A stretch of DNA of 64,000 bases from a virus, in the IMG/VR virus record IMGVR_UViG_3300022866_000322, positions 124,001-188,000 of that record. One strand, 5' to 3'. Position 1 is the stretch's first letter. Every line of letters begins with the position of its first letter. Positions 14,807 through 23,098 of this stretch are shown here, one piece after another. The notes under the pieces were generated by a model that saw nothing but the letters and a program-made list of their open reading frames with translations, ran no database searches and had not been told where the DNA came from. The position numbers and the translations under genes are program-made.

Positions 14807-15387
14807 TGGGGGCCAGGGCACATCAGTTTATACTCAAGTACATTGATCAACTAGAAGGCGCAATAGTAGAAATAGGAGCAGGCAGAGGAGAAGGGTCAAC
14901 CGACTTCTTTGCTGGTCTTGTGGTTGGATGTACTCAGTTCACACACTATTCAGTAGACTTTGATTCTGAAGCATACAAGGTAATGAAACAGTACAGTGAC
15001 CGTATTGACAACTGTCATGCTTACTGCCTAACAGGTGAAGAGTTCTTGCGTAATCGCTTAGATGAAAAGATATGCTATGCTTATCTTGACAACTTTGATT
15101 ACATATATGATCCCGACAACTTGCCTTGGTGGGTAGAAGGACAAATAAAACGTTACCAAGAACTAGGTGTTGTTATGAACAACACAAACAGTCAACATGC
15201 ACACCTGTTACAGGCTCAACTATGTGTTAAAAAAGCACAAGATCGTTGTGTTATACAACTAGATGATACATTTAAACGTGGTAACACTTGGACAGGTAAA
15301 GGTGGTACTGCTGTACCATATCTTGTTGACCAAGGTTGGAAAATAGTTTATACTCATGAACAAAGTGTAGCGTTGATTAATTTCTAA
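14806..15387 (+). CDS. Class I SAM-dependent methyltransferase-like protein
   Basis: The 193-residue protein has a Rossmann-type SAM-binding motif near its start (AIVEIGAGRGEGSTDFF) followed by an acidic turn (HYSVDFDSEAY) and YAYLDNFDYIYD as a later motif. These suggest a small methyltransferase, perhaps of the kind that modifies sugars or small molecules, but no substrate motif is visible. The ATG at 14806 overlaps the VWA stop by one base, so it is co-translated with the MoxR/VWA pair. Confidence 0.6.
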   Translation: MGARAHQFILKYIDQLEGAIVEIGAGRGEGSTDFFAGLVVGCTQFTHYSVDFDSEAYKVMKQYSDRIDNCHAYCLTGEEFLRNRLDEKICYAYLDNFDYIYDPDNLPWWVEGQIKRYQELGVVMNNTNSQHAHLLQAQLCVKKAQDRCVIQLDDTFKRGNTWTGKGGTAVPYLVDQGWKIVYTHEQSVALINF

Positions 15388-15396
15388 GGAGCAACC

Positions 15397-15684
15397 ATGG
15401 AACTAACAGATTTTAAAACACTAAAAGCAACTAAGAAAGTCAAGATCATTATATACGAACTTGAAGAGCGTTTACTAAAAATGCAAGACGCACTAGACGA
15501 CATGGCTCGTGCGTGTGAAATAGCACAGATCACTAGTAACACAGACATGCTGAGTACTTTTGTAACACAGGCGCAAGACATATTAGAAGACAAACTGGTA
15601 CGTCCAGACAGCAGTATTGGTGCTGGTGACCATAAGTTTCAGATAATCACAGGCGGTAAGGCAGAGTCAAAAGATGTTACGTGA
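15397..15684 (+). CDS. Hypothetical helical protein
   Basis: This 95-residue protein is mostly helical, with charged heptad-like stretches (IIIYELEERLLKMQDALDDMA) suggesting a coiled coil, and a polar C-terminus. No domain is recognised. A strong AAGGAG ribosome binding site precedes the ATG, and its end overlaps the next gene by 11 bases. Confidence 0.65.
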   Translation: MELTDFKTLKATKKVKIIIYELEERLLKMQDALDDMARACEIAQITSNTDMLSTFVTQAQDILEDKLVRPDSSIGAGDHKFQIITGGKAESKDVT

Positions 15685-16021
15685 TGGCGACCCCAATCCA
15701 TTAAACGTACACGGTACTAGACTGATTGAAGGAACTTGTCCGCCACACTTTACCCAAGTGATGTTTGACCTTTATGTGCATCAAACACATAAAGAATTCA
15801 CAGATTGGATTTGGGAAAATCTAGAAGGTCGTTTTTGGTTTGGTGATATCTATACTAACGACAATACCCATACTATGGAAAATGGTACACCACACAGCAC
15901 TTTAGTTAAGAACTGGAAAGCCGGAATACACATGTATGCGTGTGGCGCTTTTGAATTGCCCAGTGAAGCAACCATGTTTGCTATGTGTAAAGATCAAATA
16001 AGCAAACCTGATCGCCTATAA
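15674..16021 (+). CDS. Hypothetical protein
   Basis: The 115-residue product has several histidines and aromatic residues (EGTCPPHFTQVMFD, WIWENLEGRFWFGD) and ends with FELPSEATMFAMCKDQIS. No catalytic motif or membrane segment stands out. It is coupled to the previous gene and is followed by a 57-base gap with a candidate late promoter. Confidence 0.6.
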   Translation: MLRDGDPNPLNVHGTRLIEGTCPPHFTQVMFDLYVHQTHKEFTDWIWENLEGRFWFGDIYTNDNTHTMENGTPHSTLVKNWKAGIHMYACGAFELPSEATMFAMCKDQISKPDRL

Positions 16022-16044
16022 AAATTTTTGGTTTTTGTTACACA

Positions 16045-16052
16045 GTTAAATA
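16045..16052 (+). promoter_or_regulatory. Candidate late-promoter-like GTTAAATA
   Basis: GTTAAATA lies 26 bases upstream of the ATG at 16079, in an AT-rich gap that also carries a strong GGAGG ribosome binding site. The same octamer precedes the structural gene at 43812. It differs from the T4 core in two positions, so confidence is low. Confidence 0.3.
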
Positions 16053-16078
16053 TATTAACAAATTGATTGGAGGAAAAC

Positions 16079-16336
16079 ATGGCAGAAACAAAAACAGCAC
16101 CCGATGATGAAAAGACACCACCGCAAGGCGTGAGTCTATCATTGCAGGATTTAGTTTTAATGATGAACTTGATCAGGGCAACCACAGAGCGTGGTGCTAT
16201 CCGTGCAGAAGAAATGACAGAAGTTGGAGCAGTGTATAACAAACTGGTTCAATTCTTACAAGAATCAGGTGCTATCCAGCAGTCTGCAGAACCGCAGGCA
16301 GAAACAGCACTAACTAAGGAGAAGAAAGATGATTAA
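16079..16336 (+). CDS. Conserved small T4-like phage protein
   Basis: The 85-residue acidic protein has a conserved-looking core (VSLSLQDLVLMMNLIRATTERGAIRAEEMTEVGAVYN, given here as positions 19-54) between disordered ends. From memory it matches a small protein with the same LQDL...RGAFRAEE pattern in cyanomyoviruses, function unknown. An excellent ribosome binding site (TTGGAGG) fixes the start at 16079. It overlaps the next gene by eight bases. Confidence 0.7.
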   Translation: MAETKTAPDDEKTPPQGVSLSLQDLVLMMNLIRATTERGAIRAEEMTEVGAVYNKLVQFLQESGAIQQSAEPQAETALTKEKKDD

Positions 16337-16994
16337 ACACGTCGGTAAACACAATGATAAAAAGTGTGTTATTATTTTTAGACGCATACCAGATTTGGAT
16401 CACATGGCACTTGTAGTTTATAGTGATCTGTTACCAAGACTAGTGCATGATGAAGTAATGGCAGCATTGGAAGGTGCACCAGGACAAAATACCACAGAAC
16501 TAAATGAAGTGTTGTTTAGGACCATAATGGGTGACGGTACCAACTGTCTACACACATTGCACTCACAAGGATTCTTAAAGAAGGTTCCTACTAACCAAAT
16601 CCTTGTTACACCAACCAGCAACTCAAGTGTACGGTTAGACGAACTAAACGACTTACTTGATGAAATGGCCAAAGGTCAAAGCGCAGTTGACAGACTTGCA
16701 GACATTGAATCAAGCAAAGGCATGAGCGGTGCTCCGCGAAAAGCTCAAGCAATCGAAGTAGGCGAAACTAGATCACGTGAAGCTCAAGGCAACACCAGTG
16801 CAGAAGCATTAATTGCAGGCGCACTCACTGATGACGATATCAATGCAGGAAAGATATCCCAAGCAGAAAGAATGGAAGCAGATGCAAAGGGTATGCTTGC
16901 AGAAGCAAAGAGACTAAAAGCAGAAGCAGGTGTAGCTAAAGGGGCAAAACGTGGCGGAACAACCAAAAAAGCAAAGAAGAAGCAAACGGCTTAA
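16329..16994 (+). CDS. Conserved T4-like phage protein with Lys/Ala-rich tail
   Basis: The 221-residue protein begins MIKHVGKHNDKKCVIIFR and has LKKVPTNQILVTPTSNSSVRLDEL in the middle, a pattern I recall from a conserved cyanomyovirus protein of unknown role. The last third is a helical Ala/Lys/Glu-rich stretch (AEAKRLKAEAGVAKGAKR) that may be a coiled coil or nucleic-acid-binding tail. It overlaps its neighbours on both sides and sits between two other conserved phage genes. Confidence 0.7.
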   Translation: MIKHVGKHNDKKCVIIFRRIPDLDHMALVVYSDLLPRLVHDEVMAALEGAPGQNTTELNEVLFRTIMGDGTNCLHTLHSQGFLKKVPTNQILVTPTSNSSVRLDELNDLLDEMAKGQSAVDRLADIESSKGMSGAPRKAQAIEVGETRSREAQGNTSAEALIAGALTDDDINAGKISQAERMEADAKGMLAEAKRLKAEAGVAKGAKRGGTTKKAKKKQTA

Positions 16995-17286
16995 TCTTAG
17001 TAAGAAAGCACAATGGGAAGCCATCCTTAAAGGTACAGAGAAAGATGAAGTTCCTATCCAGGTGCTCGATAGTATCAGTGTTAACCTAAAGGATGGCACG
17101 AGTGTAAACATCTATGTAAAAGAACTATTAAATGATGGCGAAGATCCACAGAGTTTAGAAGTTGAAATACAAAGACGTCTAGACGAAATGGATGACATTA
17201 TAAATGACGTAGACTTTTTCATTAGCGTACCGCAACTGTCAAAGACTGTTCAACCTGTTACAGATAAAATTCTAAAAGACTTATGA
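16951..17286 (+). CDS. Conserved T4-like phage protein
   Basis: The 111-residue protein starts at a GTG that overlaps the previous gene by 44 bases and is preceded by an AAAGGGG ribosome binding site; no better in-frame start exists. It has a basic head (QPKKQRRSKRLNLSKK) and an acidic body ending IISVPQLSKTVQPVTDKILK-like, with SINVNL-type spacing as in a cyanomyovirus protein I recall. The function is unknown. It overlaps the DHFR gene by four bases. Confidence 0.65.
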   Translation: MAEQPKKQRRSKRLNLSKKAQWEAILKGTEKDEVPIQVLDSISVNLKDGTSVNIYVKELLNDGEDPQSLEVEIQRRLDEMDDIINDVDFFISVPQLSKTVQPVTDKILKDL

Positions 17287-17798
17287 TATACACAATTTTT
17301 AGTATTGACCAATTGGGTGGATTTGGTCATAAAGGCAGTTTGCCTTGGGATCATGACCCAGAAGACATGGCTTGGTTTCGTGAGCACACATTAGGGCATA
17401 TAGTAGTAATGGGTCGCAACACCTGGGACGATCCTAAAATGCCCAAACCTATGCCGGACCGAGAAAATTGTGTTATCAGTTCTAGCCCATTGCATGCAAA
17501 GCACTTTAGAGTAAACCGATTCCACAAAAACTACAAACAACGTTTGGTGGAAATGAGTACATCAAACCCAGACAAAAAGATCTTCATACTTGGCGGGCCT
17601 GGCATTATAATGGACTGCTTGGATATTATTGACTGGGCGTATGTTACACATCGCAAAGGGTCAGGTTTCTATACTGAAGTCAATCTAAGCATAAACAGGT
17701 TTATGGATTCAATGACTATTAGAAGTAGTAGACCTAGCCTGTCAGGTATGTTAAACTTTTGTACATACAAGAACAACAATCTGAAGGAGAACAAATAA
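17283..17798 (+). CDS. folA: Dihydrofolate reductase
   Basis: The 171-residue protein matches dihydrofolate reductase, which regenerates tetrahydrofolate with NADPH. It has the N-terminal substrate loop (IDQLGGFGHKGSLPWD), the acidic residue region (DPEDMAWFREHT), the NADPH-binding VVMGRNTW and the IFILGGPGI motif. It supports ThyA, encoded about 230 bases downstream, since thymidylate synthesis oxidises the folate cofactor. The length is normal for bacterial and phage DHFR. It overlaps the frame-disrupted small gene by one base. Confidence 0.9.
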   Translation: MIYTIFSIDQLGGFGHKGSLPWDHDPEDMAWFREHTLGHIVVMGRNTWDDPKMPKPMPDRENCVISSSPLHAKHFRVNRFHKNYKQRLVEMSTSNPDKKIFILGGPGIIMDCLDIIDWAYVTHRKGSGFYTEVNLSINRFMDSMTIRSSRPSLSGMLNFCTYKNNNLKENK

Positions 17799-18026
17799 TG
17801 TCAAAAATATATGCAAGCATGGACGAACTAGTAAAAGAGTTCATAGATAAAGCAACCAATAAGCAATGTGGGGAAAACACATCACACAACACTGTTCGAA
17901 GATTTGATGCCTGCTGATCTAGGTTATAGCAGTAATAAATTTATCGTTAAAGTACCAACATCGTATAATGTTGATTATATTGATTCGTTCCCAACAATCC
18001 AAAAAAAGCCACTTGACTACATATGA
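17798..18026 (+). pseudogene. Small gene split by a frame change
   Basis: An ATG at 17798 overlaps the DHFR stop and opens a 39-codon frame (MSKIYASMDELVKEFIDK) that stops at 17917. A second frame, +1 relative to the first, runs to TGA at 18024-18026 with protein-like sequence (TTLFEDLMPADLGYSSNKF, VKVPTSYNVDYIDSFP) and an ATGA overlap with thyA. Removing one base in the GGGGAAAA run at 17870-17877 would join them into one protein of about 75 residues. It may be a sequencing or assembly error, a decayed gene or a programmed +1 shift. Confidence 0.6.
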
Positions 18027-18913
18027 AAACATACTTAACTGCACTAGAACAAGTACTCGACAGCGGCGTTAGGAAAAAGGACAGGACAGGCACAGGAACA
18101 ATAAGTGTGTTTGGCATGCAACAACGCTACAATTTACGTGAGTGTTTTCCAGCAGTAACCACAAAGAAACTAGCATGGCGTAGTGTTGTGTCGGAACTGT
18201 TATGGTTTATCGAAGGGTCTAGTGACGAACGTAGACTAGCAGAAATACTGCATGGTACACGTGACACAGACAAGAAAACCATATGGACTGCTAATGCGGA
18301 AGCAGACTACTGGCAACCCAACGCAAAGTTTGATGGTGACCTTGGTAGAGTATACGGAGTACAATGGCGGGACTGGCGCACACCAGTTAGCCTAGAGAAG
18401 AAAAACTTCAAAGGTATTGAATACACCCAAGCAAAAAACTCAGTGGATCAACTGGCAAATCTTATCGAAGGTATCAAGCAGGATCCAACCAGTAGAAGGC
18501 ATATACTAAGTGCTTGGAATCCAGGTGAGATTGATCAAATGGCTCTTCCTCCTTGTCATGCGTTTGCGCAGTTCTATGTTGTTGATGGTGAGCTGAGTTG
18601 TCAGATGTATCAACGTAGTTGTGACATGTTCTTGGGTGTACCTTTTAACATTGCCAGTTATAGTTTGCTAACCTGTATGATTGCACAAGTATGTGGTCTA
18701 AAACCAGGTAACTTTGTGCATACACTAGGTGACGCACACATTTACTTGGACCATGTGCCACAAGTGCATGAACAGTTGAAGCGTGAACCGTTAACTGCTC
18801 CAACACTACAACTTAACCCAGACGTAAAAGATATAAACAATTTTACCATGGATGATGTTAAACTAATTGGCTACGAAAGCCATCCAGCAATCAAGGCTCC
18901 AATGGCGGTTTAA
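18023..18913 (+). CDS. thyA: Thymidylate synthase
   Basis: The 296-residue protein is a folate-dependent thymidylate synthase that methylates dUMP. The catalytic Cys178 is in MALPPCHAF, with the phosphate-binding arginines in [11 protein letters not shown] and [13 protein letters not shown]. Asn209 in FNIASYSLL corresponds to the residue that selects uracil over cytosine; dCMP hydroxymethylases have Asp there, so plain dTMP synthesis is favoured. It overlaps the split small gene by four bases and works with the DHFR and the dCMP deaminase encoded at 24310. The length is normal for the family. Confidence 0.93.
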   Translation: MKTYLTALEQVLDSGVRKKDRTGTGTISVFGMQQRYNLRECFPAVTTKKLAWRSVVSELLWFIEGSSDERRLAEILHGTRDTDKKTIWTANAEADYWQPNAKFDGDLGRVYGVQWRDWRTPVSLEKKNFKGIEYTQAKNSVDQLANLIEGIKQDPTSRRHILSAWNPGEIDQMALPPCHAFAQFYVVDGELSCQMYQRSCDMFLGVPFNIASYSLLTCMIAQVCGLKPGNFVHTLGDAHIYLDHVPQVHEQLKREPLTAPTLQLNPDVKDINNFTMDDVKLIGYESHPAIKAPMAV

Positions 18914-19192
18914 GTGACAACCAACCCTAACCACAAACTAATACACTGTCTCACAATGGGTGATGTAGAAGACCCATATCTATATGCGTCTTTTCCACTA
19001 GGTGAGTTCATGGACACAGAAAAAGGTCGGTGGGTTAAGGATAATGTTGTTGATCGCGTATTCTATTGTCGACCAAGTGATTCACCCCATCTAGGTTTCA
19101 CAGTTGTGGTGTATGGCGAATTCAAATCACCAGAAGCAGAAACTTATTTCTTATTAAAATATGCAGACAAAAAACATATCAGTTACAGGTAG
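18914..19192 (+). CDS. Small protein of unknown function
   Basis: The 92-residue frame begins at a GTG directly after the thyA stop and overlaps the epimerase gene by 32 bases. It contains MGDVEDPYLYASFPLGEF, KGRWVKDNVVDRVFY and a final strand-rich part. From memory, small cyanophage proteins have a similar DVEDPxxYA...GRWV pattern. No function is known, and no ribosome binding site is obvious, so translation probably depends on coupling. Confidence 0.6.
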   Translation: MTTNPNHKLIHCLTMGDVEDPYLYASFPLGEFMDTEKGRWVKDNVVDRVFYCRPSDSPHLGFTVVVYGEFKSPEAETYFLLKYADKKHISYR

Positions 19193-20144
19193 TTGTGGTT
19201 TTATAGGACACAATGTTGTTAGGATCCTATCCGAGCAAGGACACACTGTGCATGGTGCAGACTCACACACCAGTTACGGTTTTATACCCGAAGCAGAACT
19301 TGCGTATCTTAAAGAATCAAGAGAAACAGCGTCAGGGTATAAAAGTTGGCAGGCAGATATCGTAAGTCCATACACTGCCAACGGAGTAGCCATGGATGGA
19401 TCGGATGTGGTTATCCATCTTGCTAGTTTTCCAAGACAAAAGGTTGTAAATGATAACCCAATAGAAGCCAGTAGAACAATGATAACTGGGCTTATACATC
19501 TGTTGGAGTCAGCAGTAAGGTACCAAGTAAAACGTTTTGTTTACATAAGCTCTAGCATGGTATACGGTAACTTTGCAGATGATGTGACCGAGGATGCTGT
19601 GTGCTCACCACATGGGCAGTACGCCATTATGAAATATGCTGGTGAGAAATTAGTTGAAGATTACTATAGACGTCACGGTCTAGAGTATGTTATAATAAGA
19701 CCAAGTGCTGTCTACGGAGAACGTGATGTCAATGATCGTGTAGCCAGTAAGTTTGCCATTTCTGCGCTTAAAGGAGGTGATTTACTTGTACGTGGAGCAA
19801 ACGAACGACTAGATTTTACGCACGTAGACGACACAGCTATGGGCATTGCGCAAGCCGCAGTCAGCACTTCTTCCGCTAATAAGATTTACAACTTAACACG
19901 CAGTAATCAACACACACTAACACTACTAGAAGCCGCTGAACTAATGACCAAACTTGCAGGATCAGGCACAATCAAAGTAGAGGACAGGGATATGAATTTC
20001 CCTAGCCGTGGAAGATTAAGCATTGACCGTGCTAGGCAAGATTTTGAGTACGATCCCAAGATTGACGCTAACGAAGGTTTCACTCGTTACCTAAGTTGGT
20101 TCCAGACCAGCAAGTACTGGCGCAGTCAAATATATGGCTACTGA
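19161..20144 (+). CDS. NAD-dependent epimerase/dehydratase (extended SDR)
   Basis: The 327-residue protein is an extended short-chain dehydrogenase. It has a GxxGxxG nucleotide site (ITGSCGFIGHN-like: VTGSCGFIGHNV), VIHLAS, a serine-containing YISSSMVYG and the catalytic YAIMKYAGEK. RPSAVYGE and a FTHVDD segment follow, as in UDP-sugar 4-epimerases and dehydratases. It overlaps the DegT aminotransferase gene by 11 bases. Together they resemble the pair that makes an amino sugar nucleotide: one enzyme changes the ring and the other adds nitrogen. The substrate cannot be told from the sequence. Confidence 0.87.
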   Translation: MQTKNISVTGSCGFIGHNVVRILSEQGHTVHGADSHTSYGFIPEAELAYLKESRETASGYKSWQADIVSPYTANGVAMDGSDVVIHLASFPRQKVVNDNPIEASRTMITGLIHLLESAVRYQVKRFVYISSSMVYGNFADDVTEDAVCSPHGQYAIMKYAGEKLVEDYYRRHGLEYVIIRPSAVYGERDVNDRVASKFAISALKGGDLLVRGANERLDFTHVDDTAMGIAQAAVSTSSANKIYNLTRSNQHTLTLLEAAELMTKLAGSGTIKVEDRDMNFPSRGRLSIDRARQDFEYDPKIDANEGFTRYLSWFQTSKYWRSQIYGY

Positions 20145-21249
20145 CCATATTCCTTTCTTTGGCATCAGGCGACAGTACCAAGATATTAAAGATGAATTAC
20201 TGGACGTTACTGATCAAGTGTACGCTAGTGGGCAAGTGCTTGATGGCAACTATACAGAAAAGTTTGAAAGAGAAATAGCACTCAGATGCAACCGTAGGCA
20301 TGCTATTGCAGTTAACAGTGGCACACAGGGACTATCCTTTGCTACCAAAGCATTAACGGATAGTCAAAACAGCCATATACTGTTACCCACACTTAGTTTT
20401 CCGGCCACACTAAATGCTGTTAACCAAAATAATAATTTTATTGATTTTTGCGACATTGATGATCACGGAATAATAGATTTAGACAGTTACAATGCACGAG
20501 TTGATCATACAACAGATGTTATTGTGCTGGTTAATCTTTTTGGCAACACTGTGGACTACGATCGTTTTAGAATGCATACAGAATTCTTTAACCAGGATGT
20601 TGCTGTACTTGAAGATGCCGCACAGAGTTTTGGTGCTAGTTACAAAGACATACCCAGTGGCAAAATGGGTGCTGTGAGTGTATTAAGTTTTGACCCCACA
20701 AAGAACTTTAACAGTTACGGATCCGGTGGCATGGTGTTGACTGATGACGAAGACATTGCGTACCACGTACTTAATTTACGTGACAATGGTAAAGCCAGTG
20801 ACCATGGCTATTGGGGCACCAATAGTAAAATGAGTGAAGCAGACTGTGCCCAAATGTTAGTTAAACTACAGCACTTTGATTCATGGCAGAAGCGTAGGTC
20901 TGACATTGCCCATTTTTGGATAGAAAACATGCCAGAGGAAATAATTGTGCCAATGCCCAGTACTGAGTTCACAGAGCATGCCTGGAGCAAATTTGTTATT
21001 CGAACATACCCTTCACGAGATAGGCACGATCTAATAGATTATCTATCCAACAGCCACATAGATACTAAGGTTCACTATACACAAGGACTATATGATCTAC
21101 CAACGGGCCTAGCGGCGTCAAATAATGTGTTTTTAAGCACTGAACGGTTCACAAAACACTGTTTAAGTCTACCTATATACCCTGAACTCACTGACATAGA
21201 GGTAGAACGTATAGTAGACACTATATACGAGTTTTATAGAGGCTCGTAA
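20134..21249 (+). CDS. DegT/DnrJ/EryC1 sugar aminotransferase
   Basis: The full-length 371-residue protein belongs to the PLP-dependent DegT/DnrJ/EryC1/StrS family, which aminates nucleotide-linked keto-sugars. It starts with IPFFGIRRQYQDIKDE, and has VNSGTQGLSFA for cofactor phosphate binding, LEDAAQSFGASY with the ring-binding Asp, and SFDPTKNFNSYGSGGMV, whose Lys forms the internal aldimine. It follows the epimerase and its 3' end overlaps the convergent gene at 21221 by 29 bases. A second, half-length member is encoded at 302-880. Confidence 0.9.
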   Translation: MATDHIPFFGIRRQYQDIKDELLDVTDQVYASGQVLDGNYTEKFEREIALRCNRRHAIAVNSGTQGLSFATKALTDSQNSHILLPTLSFPATLNAVNQNNNFIDFCDIDDHGIIDLDSYNARVDHTTDVIVLVNLFGNTVDYDRFRMHTEFFNQDVAVLEDAAQSFGASYKDIPSGKMGAVSVLSFDPTKNFNSYGSGGMVLTDDEDIAYHVLNLRDNGKASDHGYWGTNSKMSEADCAQMLVKLQHFDSWQKRRSDIAHFWIENMPEEIIVPMPSTEFTEHAWSKFVIRTYPSRDRHDLIDYLSNSHIDTKVHYTQGLYDLPTGLAASNNVFLSTERFTKHCLSLPIYPELTDIEVERIVDTIYEFYRGS

Positions 21250-23098
21250 AGTATTGTTGTAGCCAGTCCCAATCAAAACTTAACATGAGTTTGTTATAAT
21301 TACCCCCGACACTCTTGTAATAGATCACAGCATCGTTAGCCCCATTAATGCACCACTCAGCATGTTGGCCATGTGCTACTGTGGTCCAAACCTTAAGTCT
21401 ATGCTCTGTTTCTAGTGTGGGCTCTGTATCCATAAACAGTTTTAGTTTAAGCACTTCTCTAAATGCTGTACGCCACGTCATCCAAGGACTTTGGTTAAAG
21501 TGTGCTACGCCTGACTGTAGTGGTACTGACTCGTGTGGTTGGCTCAGTGTAAAGTCAATCCCGGGATCGTTGTTTTCTAATACCAAACGTTTGTTGTAGG
21601 CAATCATGCCTTGGTGTCCATACTCCAGCCCGTTTACAGGATTAACACTATTAAAAATATAATGCTTAGGCTCTTGCCAATAGTCCGGGCGCCAGTTAAA
21701 ATTAAATGCTGGACTAATTTCTAGTTTAGCAAACACTGCAAAGAACCACGGTGTAGTACTTTGCCTGGCCGCTTCCTGGTATGCGGCTGTTCTACCGTTA
21801 ACACCACGCACCCATTTTACTCTAGGACTTGTAGTAAGCCTATTACCTGACGCGGCAACATCAAATGCATAACGCAGTTCATCTGAGGTACAGTAAGTTA
21901 AATGGTTGTAATACTTGCGTTCGTCAGGCTCACCGTTGCTGATGTACACAATATCAAGATTCTGTTCCAGCACATGATATTCACCTTTGGTCTCTATTAC
22001 ATACGGGTAGTCATACATTTGTGTTTTTAAATCTACCTTCACATCCTTGGGTACTAAACTTGATGCACCACTTAGGCTAACACGTTTGGCTACACGATCC
22101 TTGGCATGCCACAAACAAAAATGGTAATTCATGTTTAGGTATTTTTGATTGGTAAACAGTGTATAGGGAAATTTAAAATCGTGATTTTTAACTTCTTCTA
22201 TTAGATTATCATGATCATACACAACTGTTGGTATTGGAAACCATCTCACAGTTTGGTCATCGCAATAGTTAATCACATTAAACCAGTCCAGCAGTTCTAG
22301 TTCATACAATTGTTGTCGGATGCTCTCTACACGAATATAGAATGTATCACCACGACGATTATTGCCACTAGGAAACACATGTATCATGTTACGTTGTGCT
22401 TGGTCCGGGTGCCAACTAAAATCAAACGTGCTGTAATCACACAGACTGCTGATAACCCACACATACTCTGTTGTGGCTAAGTTTATGATACGTTTAAACA
22501 CATTCAAGTGACTATCCACGTAACGTGTGCTTTTTATTGTAGGGTGTTGTTCACGCAAACTTTCCAGTTGATCTTTACTCTGTTCATTCATAAAGTCCAT
22601 GTAGAATATTTGCGTACTGTTGGTCTTAACTTTTTGGCTACTCATAAACTTAATACCAGCAGTGCCGCGATACACAGGTCCACCTTGTCGTTGCCACTGT
22701 GTAGGGAAATGGTATTCGTATTCTGGTTCTAGATCGTCAGGATGCCAACTGTAATCAAAGTCTGTATCATCAACCTCTTTGGGCGTGATCCAGTTTGTCT
22801 TATCTTGTATGCGTTTTATTTCACTGGTGTGGAAGTTGTATTCTTCGTTATGTGCTGTAAGTGGACTGGCCAGGTATGCTCCGCCTGTGCGTTGCCATTG
22901 CGTACTGAAACTGTGTACATGATCTGCTTCCCACGGCACAGGTACAAAATTAAAATTAAAATTTGAGTAATCATTGCCCCCATAAATATACCAGTAGAAG
23001 CGTGTACGACTTTGATCTGCCGCATCCCTAAGACTACTAGCAGGTTTCTCAAATTCAAATAAGTTGGGCTTTGGCCCGTAATAAAAAACATCAAACAT
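21221..23098 (-). CDS. Large repeat protein, possibly glycosyltransferase-related
   Basis: The 625-residue protein has no signal peptide. Its most visible feature is a module repeated about four times (near residues 31-75, 100-140, 210-250 and 460-510): a TxYxW strand, then F(D/N)FxWxPD and often HxFPTQWQRxGG. Examples are FDYSWHPD, FDFSWHPD and FNFNWRPD. This resembles glycosyltransferase-like segments in phage and procollagen-galactosyltransferase-type proteins, where an acidic pair precedes a VFP strand, but I could not verify it. Its ATG overlaps the start codon of the divergent glycosyltransferase-like gene (CATG at 23096-23099), so both may serve one glycan function. Confidence 0.6.
   Translation of the reverse strand: MFDVFYYGPKPNLFEFEKPASSLRDAADQSRTRFYWYIYGGNDYSNFNFNFVPVPWEADHVHSFSTQWQRTGGAYLASPLTAHNEEYNFHTSEIKRIQDKTNWITPKEVDDTDFDYSWHPDDLEPEYEYHFPTQWQRQGGPVYRGTAGIKFMSSQKVKTNSTQIFYMDFMNEQSKDQLESLREQHPTIKSTRYVDSHLNVFKRIINLATTEYVWVISSLCDYSTFDFSWHPDQAQRNMIHVFPSGNNRRGDTFYIRVESIRQQLYELELLDWFNVINYCDDQTVRWFPIPTVVYDHDNLIEEVKNHDFKFPYTLFTNQKYLNMNYHFCLWHAKDRVAKRVSLSGASSLVPKDVKVDLKTQMYDYPYVIETKGEYHVLEQNLDIVYISNGEPDERKYYNHLTYCTSDELRYAFDVAASGNRLTTSPRVKWVRGVNGRTAAYQEAARQSTTPWFFAVFAKLEISPAFNFNWRPDYWQEPKHYIFNSVNPVNGLEYGHQGMIAYNKRLVLENNDPGIDFTLSQPHESVPLQSGVAHFNQSPWMTWRTAFREVLKLKLFMDTEPTLETEHRLKVWTTVAHGQHAEWCINGANDAVIYYKSVGGNYNKLMLSFDWDWLQQYFTSLYKTRI

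Noticed and set aside
18023-18913. The thymidylate synthase as a possible dCMP or dUMP hydroxymethylase for DNA hypermodification
   Set aside because: Asn209 in FNIASYSLL is the residue of uracil-specific thymidylate synthases, and the other motifs are standard, so a hydroxymethylase is not supported.
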